Source: Pithys albifrons albifrons
Taxonomy: Eukaryota; Chordata; Aves; Passeriformes; Thamnophilidae
Direction of reading: 5' to 3'
Length of the DNA stretch: 64,000 nt
NCBI RefSeq assembly: GCF_047495875.1
Contig: NC_092463.1
Span: 35,281,724 to 35,345,723 of the forward strand
Both the position numbers and the translations under genes were made by a program. Under the pieces are notes generated by a model, which saw only the letters and a list, made by a program, of their open reading frames with translations, was not told the DNA's origin and did not search any database. This document shows, piece after piece, positions 25,443-38,000 of this stretch (the stretch's first letter is position 1; the number at the start of each line of letters is the position of its first letter).

Positions 25443-27786
25443 TGCTTTCCCTGTAAACTTCCCACACACTGTTTTACTCTCTTCTTTTGCTTTCTTCCCT
25501 AAAACTGACCAAAAGACCAGCTGTCAGACTATGGCAAGTCTGCTTGAGAGTTAGTGACCAAGCCTTGTCTATCAAGACAGTATTGTGATCTGTAAGTCAG
25601 CAATATCCTGTTTCTGAACTCTTCACACTAACAGTCCATGCCTGCTTGTGACAGACATCATCACAGAGTGTGATGTTTACCTAATCCATTCTATGGGGAA
25701 TAACATGGAAAACACTCTTCAGCCCAGTTTGGAATTAGCAGCAGGCCTTAAGATTGTCCAGTGTTGATGGTGCTAGAAACTCTTTTGTGACCAATTAGCT
25801 GCTATGGTAGCTGATCAAGTAGCTCTACTGCTTCCATTGTGTTACTCCAGCTTGTGCAAGCTACAAATGAAACATTGAAATTGATCTCTGAGCTCCACTG
25901 ACAGCATTAGAAGAACAGAGATAGTTCTATTTAACTGTGATAATTTTTATTAACATTTCTTAATAGAAATTCTGTAAGAGTATGGTTCCTAAACCACATT
26001 TAAAATGCTTTACACAGTTAAAGAAAGCATGAATAAAATAGGCTCTGTGCTGCCAGGCACAGGCTTTTCTCTCTAAGTACTATGAGCAGTTTTTTGGAGA
26101 GGTGTACAGACTATTTCATGAGACATAACAAAAGTGATTTGCGCACTGAGGTTCCTAACCCAAGTGGAGATGCAGCACACCCTCTAAAACAATGGCTTTT
26201 GGCAACAGGCATTCAGCTCATGTTATCTTGCAGATTCAGCATACAGACAGTAGCTTGCTCCCTGGGAATTTCTTGAGAGTTGCTGTAGCTCTCAGTCCTG
26301 CTCTGTCTGTGATCTGTGCCATTCACAGACCATCCATGTGCCAACATATGGGTTACAGAGCTGAGCAGCACCTGTCATCTCAGTAGCATCCCCAAGCACT
26401 GCTGTGCTTCCAAGCATCTCATTGCTGGTGGTGGTGCTGTGCTGTCTTGCCCACTCTGGGACTTGTTGACAGGTCACTGGGACAGTGTATGGAGCATGTG
26501 TAGTGAGCCAGTTATTTCCAGAGAAAAATTTCACAGCATGCAGGGCCCAACAGCTCCCATGTGGTTGCGGTGCTGACTTGGCTCTGACCTTTGCTCTGAA
26601 GGAGGAGGGTCTCTCAGCCAGCAAGGTGGTACCTCAGTCCAGTGGGTTGAAGCGGATATTAAGCCAGTTCAGAGGGGATTTATCTGCTGAGGGGGATTGG
26701 ACCTGCAGAGCTGGTGGGAGGGAGGTGCTGGCTGGGTTGGGGATCATGTCAGTGGCAGTATGTGAGGCTGCAGCCGTGGGATAAATTGAAGCGGGACCTG
26801 GAAAGGGAAGTAAGTTTGGTGAAGTTGTTACTCCCTGTCTTGCTTTGTATCCATATTGATCAATTGATCAGTTGGGTCTTCCAGGGAAAGACACTTACTG
26901 GGGATGGCTTGGAATTGATGCTTTGCATTTCTGGGATTTGAGAGCTGACACAATCATGAAAACGATCTTAAAACAAAGGAGAAGCATGGCAACCCACTGC
27001 TCCATTTGTTGTACTAGCACTAAATACCTGTAAGAACTGCAAGAGCTGCAAAGTATACATTGTGTCACAAAAAACTGCTGTTGGACTAATTTTGCAATAA
27101 CTGTAAAATTATTATTTGCATTTACCTCTGAGGGTTTTACATACCTTACTCTAATTAAGTAACAATTCTTTGTGACCCCTGGGGTATGGTTATTTGTGCA
27201 TTTGGCCAAGCCTGCTGTTAAAAATGCATCTTGGGGCCCTGAATTCCTCAGCTCTAGTTTTAGTGTGTGTTAGCACAATGTGGCACTTGGTGTGCCCATG
27301 TCTAATGGCAGACAGTGATAATGCACAGAGGTGAATGGCACTGTCTATATTGTAGTCTTGCTGTTTTGCAAGGAATCAGGCCTAGAGGAATATCCCTGTG
27401 TTAGTTGAGAAATGAGTTTCTCAAGTTTTCATAGATTTGTATGAATTCCTTTCCCTTAATCCCTCGCTTACGAAGTTAATGTCAGTATTTAAATGGTTTC
27501 TGGTCTCTTGAACCATGTCACAACACAAAGAAGAACACACTTTCAACAGCAGAAGTGCATCTGAGTCCATTCTGTCACTGGAAGGAAGAAGCACATGTGA
27601 AAATGAAAAACAGTGAACTAAGATTAAAAGGTTTAGAGTATTTCCTGAAATTTTGGTATGTGAGTTTTGTTGGAGGCCTCCACAAAGTTTGGGAGAAAAT
27701 TTAATTTGTGCAGACTATTTGCTAATCTCCAGTCTAGACACTCACATTTCTAGTGCTTATTCATCTTTATTTCTCCTTTCATGTAG

Positions 27787-27815
27787 CACCTTTTTTTCTT
27801 TCTTTTTTTTTTTTA
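27787..27815 (+). repeat. T-rich homopolymer tract
   Basis: Ctttctttttttt-type sequence ending ttaatgtg; low complexity only. Confidence 0.7.
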
Positions 27816-28299
27816 ATGTGTATCTGTCACAGAGCATCAGTCATAAGGAAAAAGAACTGGGCTCTTTTGCTCCCCTAATTCCCACTTGTAGTCCCAGCCT
27901 CAAGCATGGGGATAGAGGGTGTGTAATTACATAAAGAACTTATGGGTGTGAACTGTCCTGTTGGTATGGTAAGTCTTGACTCTATACTCAGCTGTACATA
28001 CTGTGTCTTTAATGTATCAAAGGTAGTATTTCCTTATGTTGACTTCTTCCTGAAGTGAGAGGTGTTAATGTGAAAAGACAGGGAAGAGGGGTTAGACATC
28101 ACTCTGGCCTCCTCAGAGGGTTTGGAAGGTTTTCATAGAGAACCCTGTACTGTTCCTGTCAAGATTTTTTTGACTTAACGGTGATAAACATCCTGTAGTC
28201 CAACTTCTATGTTCTAGGAAAAGAATCTGATGAGCAAGTGAGTCCTTGAAGATAAGCTTTATATTCACTTTGTGAGACTTGTTCATAGCTGTCTAGGCT

Positions 28300-29130
28300 C
28301 CACTCAGGATTGTGTTTGCTCTGCTTTCTTAATCTGACTTTGCTGTCCTGTGGTTTGGAATAAGTTATAAATGTCTAGGGCTTTTCTGAGTTGCTGCTAC
28401 CGTGCTGTTTCTGCCATGTTTTGTATCAGCACAGACCTGATGAATTGTAGGGGTCTATGGTGCCCCTATTGAATTGCATTTACTGTTTTCAGACTTTTTT
28501 TGCATGTGTGGAGGTAATTTTGAATTCTAGTCCTGTTACTCAATGTGTCTGACACATACGCTATCTGAATATCCAAGGTACTTGTGAAAATACTGAATAG
28601 TGCTGGATCTGGAACAAACCCTTAAAACTTGCTCTCACCATAGCCCCTCTGCTCTGACAGTGAGCAGCTAATAATTCTGCTCAGACAGTGGTTTTGCAAA
28701 CAGTTTCCCCATTTTGCAATAGTTTCACCCAGACTATTATTTCTCTAGCTTGATAATGACAAAATCTCAACAGACCCTATCAAAAACTGTATCAAAGTCG
28801 TGATGTATCTATCTCCTGCCTCTCCACACCCTTGAGCCTGATGACTCAATCACAGGAGAAATTTAGGTTGGTCTGACATGATCCAGTCTTGACAAATCTC
28901 AGTTGGCTCCTGTTTATTACCTCGTTATCTTCTTGGTGCTCACAGATAAATGTTTGATTACTTGTGATTATCTATTGTTTAGCTGCCTTTCAGAAAAAGC
29001 TGAAGCCAGGCTCTCCTAGCTCTCATCCCCTGCAACCTCCCTTTTCTCTCTTTGAAGAGAGCACAAAAAGATACTGTCTGAGATAAAACTTCATTCTTAA
29101 CTGACGATCCATTCCAAGTGCTCTTTTACC
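28300..29130 (-). mobile_element. Old CR1-type LINE fragment, reverse-transcriptase palm region
   Basis: On the minus strand the decayed translation around 28740-28810 keeps HDFDTVFD, the remnant of CR1 reverse-transcriptase motif A (DF.KAFDTV.HD). About 28570-28615 gives PALFSIF, matching [10 protein letters not shown]. The plus strand shows the familiar amniote CR1/L3-like series gtatcaaagtcgtg, ttgacaaatctcagttggct and ggttggtctgacatgatcc. Stops and frameshifts make it a fossil. Ends are approximate. Confidence 0.75.
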
Positions 29131-29207
29131 ACCTTTTCACATATAAGTAACCTGAGAACCATACTATCTAGAGGAATTACCCCTGATAGTTCAAACTGAA
29201 ACCTGTC

Positions 29208-29560
29208 TTGGCCTTGAGGGCACTAGTCCTGTCCTTGCCCACTCCTCAAGATTACCCCTGCCTTGCCCATGGCCCAGGCCCCCATGTCAGCCCCCTAGGA
29301 CTTTCCCCACCCTGCCTATGGTCAGAACCCCAGGCTCGCAGCCCCTGCTCCAGTGACACTGCAGCAGGGCTGCTCTCCAGCTCCCAGTAGCCTTGCCCTG
29401 CCTGGCCACGGCGCTTCCTGTCCCCAGAGAGATGCCCAGTGCCCAGGGCTGGTGCTGCCCTGGTGCTCCCCACTGGTGCCCAGCTTCTTACTGGGATGTG
29501 GGATGGTCCCTGCAGTGGTCCCTGACTGCCAGACCCTGCTCCCTACTATGAAGAGTCCCC
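29208..29560. other. C-rich block of unknown origin
   Basis: A 350-bp stretch dominated by CCC, CCTG and GCCC words (ccttgcccatggcccaggcc, ctgcctggccacggcgcttc) lies between AT-rich sequence and an old CR1. Both strands are open for over 100 codons because few stops fit such composition, and no domain or splice pattern supports a gene. It may be a decayed GC-rich repeat or minisatellite-like sequence; no clear period could be set. Confidence 0.4.
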
Positions 29561-30399
29561 AGCCGTCGTGCTGCCCTGAGAAAAATGTCTGCCAATTCCA
29601 GCATTTTCTAGTATATTCCTGGCAATATACAGCAAAAACAGCTGTTACTTTTCCAGGGCTCAGGGAAACACAAGCAGCAGAGGGCAAATGATAAGCTGAC
29701 ACATGATAAGCTGGATTTTTACTGCAAATCAGTGTTGTTTTCAATGGTGAAAGGAAAAGAGAAATGAAAGCTAAGTTTAAAAAAACTCCTAGTATGATCT
29801 AGAGAAAACATTTCAGTTTTTAGAGGTATGAAAGCAATTATTTTCCTTATCATACTGAAAATATAATTTCGAGGGACATTCTAGGCAGCAGGCTGTAGAA
29901 GTAACTGAGATATTACTGTAGCCCTGTGAGATGCCCAAGTCAGTGTGGTCGCAGGAGTGGTGGCTTCAAGGGGTGGGAGAAGATGGCGGCAGCATCCCTT
30001 GAGAAGGGGTGGCAGAGCAGGGCACTGTCTATCTGGAGGAGTGGAACAGAGGCAGCCTTATCCACTGGAGTGTGCCTATGTGTGTCCTACACTTGGGTAA
30101 ATCCATAAGCATAGGCTTGGTTGTGCAGTGGTTGAAAGTTTCTTTGTGTTGAAAACAGGAGCACTTTTTTTTTTCCTAAGAAAAGACATTTCCCTCATAT
30201 TTGTATGGTGAGAAAGGCAAATCTGAGCATCAGGCTGACGTTGGCTGTGTTAAGCATAATTTTATGGGCTGTCTTAATTGTTTTTCTCTGATTTCATTCA
30301 TCTTCTCGCCAAATGGAATAGTCCTAACCTGTAATTTGTCTTCATCCTCCAGTAGCTTCCTTCCAGAGACAGGCTTGACAAAACTTGTGCTCTGGCCAT
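29561..30399. other. Non-coding stretch
   Basis: Nothing recognisable apart from a short T run near 30160. The segment at 29926-30108 is open for 60 codons without features. Confidence 0.45.
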
Positions 30400-30790
30400 G
30401 GCTGCTGGGCTGTCACTGATTCGTATAATTGTTCATGATAGTTTCAGTTTTCTCTGTCCCATTTGCAGTGCACTCAATTTGCTGTGTTTCCCATTTTGGC
30501 AGACCAAGTGCAGGGTTTCATTTGAGCTGTCCATGGGCATTGCTCAGATCTGTAACCTGAGTGGTCATGGTTCATTTGAAATCCATTAATCTACATGGGT
30601 AGTTCAATTTGTTTTTTCTAATGTTCATTATCTTGCACTTCTCTATGCTGAATTTCATTTGCCATCTTATCCAATTGTCTGGTTCTCCTAGGGCTGTCTG
30701 CACTGCAGGGTAGGCCTTTTTGGAAAAAGATGGAGAGATGTATGCTCTTCTAAGCACTCTCCTGCCTAAGGAATTTGCTGTGCTGCTGAG
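30400..30790 (-). mobile_element. Old CR1-type LINE fragment, reverse-transcriptase thumb region
   Basis: The minus-strand frame 30757-30572 translates with NWIRWQMKFSIEKCKIMNI, which matches the CR1 reverse-transcriptase tail pattern W...WQMKFN..KCKVMHIG. The frame stays open for 61 codons, so decay here is by substitutions. In one minus-strand element this part should lie at lower coordinates than the motif A segment at 28300-29130; it lies higher, so this is a separate copy or a rearranged piece. Confidence 0.72.
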
Positions 30791-31913
30791 TCTCTTGAAT
30801 TCTTTCCCAGCCCACTAAGATGGCTCAACCAAAATACTGTGTGATGCTAGGGACTGCTCTTTAGTCTCTTGCCCTCTGTGACTCCTAAAAGAAGCCCATT
30901 AGCAGAGGGAGGAATGTGGTCAAGCCTGGTATTAGAGGGTATCCAAATTATTTTACATAGAAGGATCTCAAGATCTGAGGATTACCTAGTGCTTTGAACG
31001 AGATGTGTATGTGCTAGTATCTGCCTCTTGCAGCAGTTTTAAGGAGCTCCAGCACTTCCTCACACAAGACTGAGAGTATTTTATGTCTTGGTTATGATTT
31101 GGACTATCAAACAGCTACCACAGACAATTTGTTAAACTATTTTTATTGCATAAACAACCCTGATTGCTTTAAAAGCCAGTATTAAAGTTTATATGTTGTT
31201 CCCAACCAAAATCTCATATTTAAGATTTCAGCATGGGCCAGAACTGTGCCTGTGCTCCTGTCCCCATGGCCCTAGTGAATGGTTTTTAGGTGTTGGTTTT
31301 GCACTGGCTCTATGGCATCCGAAAGCCAGAGGAAAATTAGGAGAGGAGAGAGATGGCCCAGATGTTTGAACTCTTATGAGATACTGGGAACAGTCAGGTG
31401 CAGCTTCCAATTGTATCACAGACTTCTGGGAGATTGGGCAAATCTGGGCAAGGCACAGCAGGGAACCTGTTAGTCAGCCCCCTCTGTGTTTGTATGCAGT
31501 AGTCCTTGTTGAAAGGCTGAAATTGTTTTTCTTTAAAATACTGTGTTTCAACCACCTTGGCTGGAGACTGCTCTCAACCGTGCATCACCTGGAAGGATTT
31601 CTAAATGCCTGCAGTCTCACATTCTGTGTAACAAGTGCTAAAGGGAATTTGGCTCTTCCTGTGCTATCAGGAACAGCAGCTTTCATGCCAAACTTAGTCA
31701 GCAAGGGTAGCGAGGCCTGCAATTTTACTCAAAAAAGGCAATTATAAAACCCAATCTGTGAGGGTTTCCTGTTCTTATTTTCAAACTCTTGTCTATCCTG
31801 TCTTCCCCTAAACCTGAGCCACTTTCACATGTGTCAATGTCTGAATGCATTACCTATGTCTAGCCATGGGTCAGCTGCCCTCCCTGATGCTCTGATGCTT
31901 GTCTCTGCTCTAG
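30791..31913. other. Non-coding stretch before the first visible GALNT16 exon
   Basis: Ends in the acceptor tgtctctgctctag at 31900-31913. The 123-codon frame at 31376-31747 has no domain and does not splice in frame in any obvious way to the exon at 31914. Confidence 0.55.
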
Positions 31914-32089
31914 ATAACGAGGGCTCCCCAAGCAGAGAAGAACAGCCGGAGGGGTTTTGATGAGAAGGCTTATTTGTCCTCCAAGGTGCTGAAGGCTGGA
32001 GAAGACCCCTACCGCCAGCACGCCTTTAATCAGCTGGAGAGCGACAGACTCAGCAGCGATCGACCCATTCGGGACACCAGGCACTACAG
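31914..32089 (+). CDS. GALNT16: GALNT16 stem exon, second coding exon by homology
   Basis: The acceptor is gctctag|ATAACG and the donor is TACAG|GTACCC. The 176 nt encode visible residues 1-58 plus two bases of codon 59. The translation starts [20 protein letters not shown] and ends [11 protein letters not shown]. It holds the end of the variable luminal stem and the conserved GEDPY...FNQ(L/V)ESD...DTRH block that precedes the catalytic domain in GALNT proteins. The first dozen or so residues are the least conserved part. The exon opens in phase 0, so the missing first coding exon must end on a whole codon. Confidence 0.93.
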
Positions 32090-35000
32090 GTACCCTGCAC
32101 CCCTGGCTCCAAGCCTCAGCTGCTGCTTGGTGCAGTGAGACCACTGTGCTCCTGTGTTGTTTTGCAATGCTGACCAAGGATGTTTTGGGTTTTTCTTTGC
32201 CAGCACCGGTTCATTACTTCACTGAATTTCATGGTTAATCAGGAAAGGTCTCAAATACTCAGAGACCCTTGACTAATTCAGGCCCAGCTTGTGACCTTTC
32301 TAGTATATCTTTTTCAAGGTCCAAACATCATCTTGTTTTAGCACAGCCCCTCCACTGCAGCTCAAATTGCTCGCCTGACAGTTGTTTTTTGCATAACTCA
32401 CCATCACAATCACTTCCCTCAGCAACCCCTTCTCCTGGCTGCAAAGTATACCTTTGTTACAGCCTTGCTTTGCTCTAATGTTCCTCACCTGCTGTGCCCG
32501 GCTTTCTGATGCTGGTTTGATGCCTTCTTTCCAGCCTGAGCCATTACTGTTTGGATGAACGCTGCTGGAATGGGGATGAAACTAATGTGCAAGTACAATG
32601 TTTCATGGCTTGCAAAGTCCTTGTTGTTCTAACCTTGTTTCACTTGTTTCACTGCTGAATAAACTTATCCTGAAATTGCTAATAGTGCTCAGGTAACATA
32701 GTTTCTGCAGTACAAAAGGTAGTGCTTTATCTTGAAAACTGTAGGTCTGATACAGTGGTAGGATAGTGTAAAACGGTCTACATGACTCCTAGACCCTACC
32801 TGTGGTTGCAAAGCAACTTTTCACAGCTGCTGGGAACAGGAAACCAGGCATCTTAACTTAATTGAAACTGTGAAAGGGATCTCAGGAAACATGGAGCTTT
32901 GTAAGCCTGCCAGCACTGACAGCCATCAGGGTCCTTGTGAAGGCCAGCAGTTGGGACCCTTGGTTGTGGGATCCAAGTCTTGTGCTCCTGGTCTCCAGCA
33001 TAGTACTTGGGATTGGCTTCCTAGTGACTTGGAGGCAGCAGTGACAAGTCCTGTGTTACTGACAGGTCTCCCTGCCATGCAGAATTGGTGTTTTCTTTTT
33101 ATCTTCAGTCATGTTCTGGCCTAAAACCAGCTCACTTCAGAAGTGAATTATTGTGTATTTTGATCTCTGTTAGTGTGCAGAGCATGCTTTTTGTGCAAAG
33201 TCTCGTGTGCACTTCAGTCTGAAGAGCAACATATATGTAATCCCCTGTATGGCCATTTCAGACCCAGCAATGGGGAGTCCAAAGCAGTATGTAATCAGAA
33301 CAAATAAACATATTTCCCTATTTCTTCCCTTTGTAGGAGTGGCAGTTTGAGAATGAGGAAACTGTGTTTGGGTATCTTGTCTTATATAGTGTTAGAATAG
33401 TTACTGGGGTGACACCTCAGGATGAGGACTTACTTCAGCTGATACAAGTTAGATTGTGGACCTGGCTCTGTGTTTAAGGAATGGGGGCAGTCAACAGGTT
33501 ACTAACATGTCAATTTTTCTTCAGGTACCAAAGCAGAGCATGGACATACTTGACTCCACATCCTACAAGGTCATTCTGACTTAGCATGTAGCTGTTTATT
33601 TGATCCAAAGCAAATAAGGGGTCAACTTTCAAGTGCAAACCTTGTCTTTGTCCTCTGTGGTGCTATAGTAATGCTGAAATCTTGGGAAGACTTTCCCAAA
33701 TAATGCATACACCAACCTCCTCTGTTTTTCAGCTTCCTGATTCCTTAATACATTTTGTATGCATTACATCATGGAGTTATTTTGAAATAACGATAAATAT
33801 GGTATGTCTCATGTCTGGTCTCACATTTTCCTCTTTAGTCTTTATCAAGGTTTCTCTATAGGTTTATAAATTGTTGTATGAAGCTGCTGTCCCCTTAACA
33901 AAACATTGCAATGAAAAAGTCATAAACCAGTAAGATTGAATGTGATGATAAAAACAGTAACAGTTTAGCAATAACCATAAAAGAATAGTAAATAAATGTG
34001 GAAGTACAAGTAGTGGCTCTAAGAATTTATTTGTGTTCCCTCCCAGGATGGATTCAGTCTATTGATGGCCTTGAGTTGTTAAAACCAGATGTGGACTCTT
34101 CAGCAGACAGGGATTTAGGGCAGACTGACTTCAGTTTGACACTGTCTGGAAGTTAGGAAGGCAGACATTTTAGAGGAGCATGTCAGCCCAAATCTGCCAT
34201 ACTTAGCATCTGCCAGAACGGGATTCAGGATTCACATTTGTGAGTTGTCCCCCTCACAGAAACTTTGTTCTCCACAGGGTATGAAAAGCCCTAGTGCAAG
34301 TTAATCCTTGGTTCTGAGTGTGAGAATGTGTGTATGTTCCTAACATTACAAAGTCAGATGAGAAAATAGATGGAATTGCTCTTCACTGCCAGCTGAGCTA
34401 TTAGTGTTGAACCTCAGCAACTCCCCAACACCGATCCCAGCACTAGCTTGTGTTTTCCTTTCTGTAAAGCTCAATGTCCAATGAATTCGAAGTGCTTTAT
34501 GCAGCGATGCCTGAGTGTACCAGCTCTGTGCATCCTCAGCATATGCATGTCCTATGCAGGAATAAACAAGATTTTATGTGAATGACAGGTAGATCCAGGG
34601 ATTACAGTTCATGAGGTTGAAACATTGTTCACCATAAAACCCACATGCCCTGCTTAGCATGCAGCTTTGTGAGCTTAGGTGTCACAGACTCAAAACTTTG
34701 CCTTTCTACAGACACAGTTCTTTTTAAGCTCTGCCAACCTTGGTGCATGGTCTGCTAAAGCCTCCCTTGCTGCAGCTCAATTATGCTGTTTCTGATTTTA
34801 GCATATTATTCTCTTCTTAGAAATTCTAGGTACATTGCTGCAATGAGTGCTGCTTGGTGATGTTTAGCTTGCCCTTCTGCTCTTCTGTGCTGCAGGTGCA
34901 CTTCTGTACGCTATGACACTGACTTGCCAGCTACTAGTCTCATCATCACCTTCCACAATGAGGCGCGATCTACCCTGCTCCGCACAGTGAAGAGGTGAGT

Positions 35001-38000
35001 TCAGTAAGGGGTGCTGGGCCTGGATGATGGAGTCTGGAAGGGTTCTGGTGGAGAATTAGGCATTTTCCAGCGGTTAAACAAGCAGAGTGACTGCAGTTCT
35101 CCAAGTGCTAGTGTTCTACCCTTGAGCTGGTCCACTAGGACAAGCCAGGGGCTTGGACTGGCAGTGTGGACGTATCTTAAACTACAGAGCATATCTTCAT
35201 TTAGCCATTGTATGTCTTCTATGTGGGGAACCATGAGCAGCAGGAAGGGGCTGCTGGGCTTGCCTCCGCAGCTGAGAAGAGTCTGTATGAGCCTGGTTTG
35301 GAAGAGTGAAAGAGGACCAGAGAGAACACTCTGTGTTGCCAGATGCAGCAAGGGATTGAGGCTTGGGCGTGACTGTGTTCCATAAGTGAAAATAAGCAAC
35401 CAGCTCCCTGCTAGGGCACATGTTACAGGAGCTGAGACTGACTCAGCCGGTGGGAGCACAGCTTGTAAATCTTTCAAGCAGAAAGTGATTGACAAATCTT
35501 GTGGAGACCCAGCTCTTGTAGTCTGAGCACCTGCTTAGAATCACTTGCTGAACTGGTGGCCCACCACATCCTCCCTGGGGCTTTGCACACAGACCCTGCC
35601 GAGCCTGAAGGACACTTGATATCTTGTACCAGTGTCTCTTCATATCTGAGTATCAGTAGTAGCCAAATCTAACTTCGTTAATAGATTGATAGGGCCTGTC
35701 AACATCCTCAAGCAGATGGAAGCATGCAGTCATCTGTACCACAAAGCAATGTTCCAGCTGCTCCTTCAGCCTCCTCTTCATCACCCCCACAGAACCCACG
35801 GAGGCTTCTTTCCTTTTAGTTTTCACAGAAAAACTGCCGTCTGCCCTTTCTGTCTTATCAAGTAATTTCTCAAAGGGTCTCTGAGGCCTGCATGCAGGTC
35901 CAGACACAGCCTGTGGAGGCTGAGGGAAGAGTGAATTGTCTGTGTAGAAGGTTGAGCTGACGATATCATGAGCAGAAATGCATTATTCATCATTACCACA
36001 TCTTCTCCTGACAGGTTCTGTGGACTTAGAGAAATGTGCTATGTGAATAAATAACAGGCTTTTTCAAGTTGGCCTCATGGCTAAAAGGCTGAATTTCTGT
36101 CTGCTAACTTTGGTGCTATTGTGTTTCGAGAGACCTGTATATATTGCATTAACACATTTTGTCTTTCTACTTCTATCATTTTCTTTTCATTTGAACCATA
36201 CAATGAGTTCTACCGAGTCACTTCAGAAAATGGACAGAGTTGTTTGAAACCATGGTGCTGCTAGGGCAATGGGAGGATGTTTCTGCTGATTCTTAAGCTA
36301 GGTAGAGCATGATTATTTGGAGAATTAGAATGAAGCATTTGAGATGCACCTGGTGAAAGTTAAATATGATTCCATTGTTAATATGGGCTTTTTCCCAAGT
36401 TCCGTTATCATAATTACGCTGTGGGGATGCTATAAGAGAAATGAGGGTGAAACAGGACTACTGATGGAAATGAGCAGCACCAAACCCAAAATTTTCTATG
36501 TCTGAAAACATTTTGAGGTGTGCAGAATGTGTATTGCCAGTTCAAGTTTGCATACTTGAGATCTTTGCAAGCCTGGTTGTTGAGTGCCTGAATTTGGGCA
36601 CTCATGAATCAGCCATAAAACTTGGAAAATTCTAGAAAGAAATGTATGGAAAGGGTACTGGAATTGAACTATTCTTAAATTATGTTTAGAGGGAACCTAA
36701 ATGTGCTCCCCTGAGCCAGTTACTGGCCTATTGTGTTATTCTGACAGCTCTGTGGTGTAACTCAACAAAATGGAAATGCTGGGACCATAATGTCTTGGGA
36801 AATGACCCAGGGCTGAGCCTTCTGCATTACTGTTTATTTCAAAATGATTAAAACATGGCAATTGTAGGGGCCAGATCCTGATCTGCAGACCCTTCTCGCT
36901 AACCCCACCTGCATGTGTGCACACATAGACTCGTGCAAACATCTCTGGCAGTTCAGCAGTTGCCAAGCTCTCCCTGCTTGCTCTGGTATCTCTGGTGCTG
37001 GATGGAAGCAATGGGAATGTTATGCCGTTGTTGCCCCTTGAGGATGGGAGATGTGTTTGTGTATGAGAGAGAGGGAGAAGTGGAGGCGTGACTGTGAGGA
37101 GGAGTAACTTATTTGCTTCAGCACCTTGTTGCTTATCTGTCCTGGTATCCAGAGGCAAGCCTGCTTTCTTCTGTGGGCTCCAGCCACTTTCCCCCCCTCC
37201 CCGGCTCTAAAGGTAATAGTCAGGTAGACCTGCTGCCCAATCTGCAAGCTGCCAAAGGGACTGAGCCAGCACACCAATAGACCATGCTGCTCCCAGTCTG
37301 ACTAATCCTATGCAAGGAGTCCTTCAGACAAATTTTATTTGTTTTCAGTGTAGAGGAAGAAAATTGGCTAAAAATACACAGCAAGAGACTAAGAAGAGGA
37401 ATAGGGAAAAAAGGGGAAATGGGCTAGCAGACAGAACCTGTGGACATGCCAGTTCAAATGGCTCATTGCTGGCATCCTCAGTCCTACAGGAGATATGTCA
37501 GTCAAGAGCTGCTTGCCTGCTTGATCTCTCTTCCTAGATAGGACATAGCTGTCACTCTCAAACCGGTTTCTTGCTTGGTATCCTGTTCTCTTTCAGTAAC
37601 AACTGTCACTCAAAAGGCATTTTCTGTGGTGGATGTCTGTGTGTGATTAGTCATTAAGCAATGCCATCACTTCTGCTGCAGTGACCATTCTCGCAGAAGG
37701 GAAAGCCCACTGCTTTGTTGTCTGGTCCCTTTCTTTCTCTTTCTGATTTTTGAAGGGACTGTTTAGTTTTGGTGCAAATATAAAGGTGAGTGGTCAGATT
37801 CTAAATTAGTGGACTCAAACAGCTGTCAGTGATTCAGTGTCTATGCAGAGTCTGTAAAAATTCTGATTAAAAGGATGCTGTTGTAATGCTAGAGCATTTG
37901 TTGCAGCATCTCATTACAATGACAATTTAAATGATGGCAAAAGAGGAGATTATTTTAGGGCAAAGGGAAAAAAGATACTCTTTTGCTAACATCTGGAATA

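Larger units (their letters stand above)
24476..28279. other. Non-coding stretch
   Basis: Contains a G/T low-complexity tract (25372-25442) and a T tract (27787-27815). Frames up to 110 codons (26292-26624 minus) overlap frames on the other strand and have no domains. Confidence 0.5.

Noticed and set aside
29322..29744. 140-codon minus and 112-codon plus frames
   Set aside because: C-rich block has few stops in any frame; no domain.
1..31913. GALNT16 first coding exon (membrane anchor)
   Set aside because: No frame with a short basic tail followed by a single hydrophobic segment and a phase-0 donor was found; presumed upstream of the window.
35001..35495. 164-codon minus-strand frame
   Set aside because: No recognisable domain and no splice support; intronic chance frame starting beside an exon.
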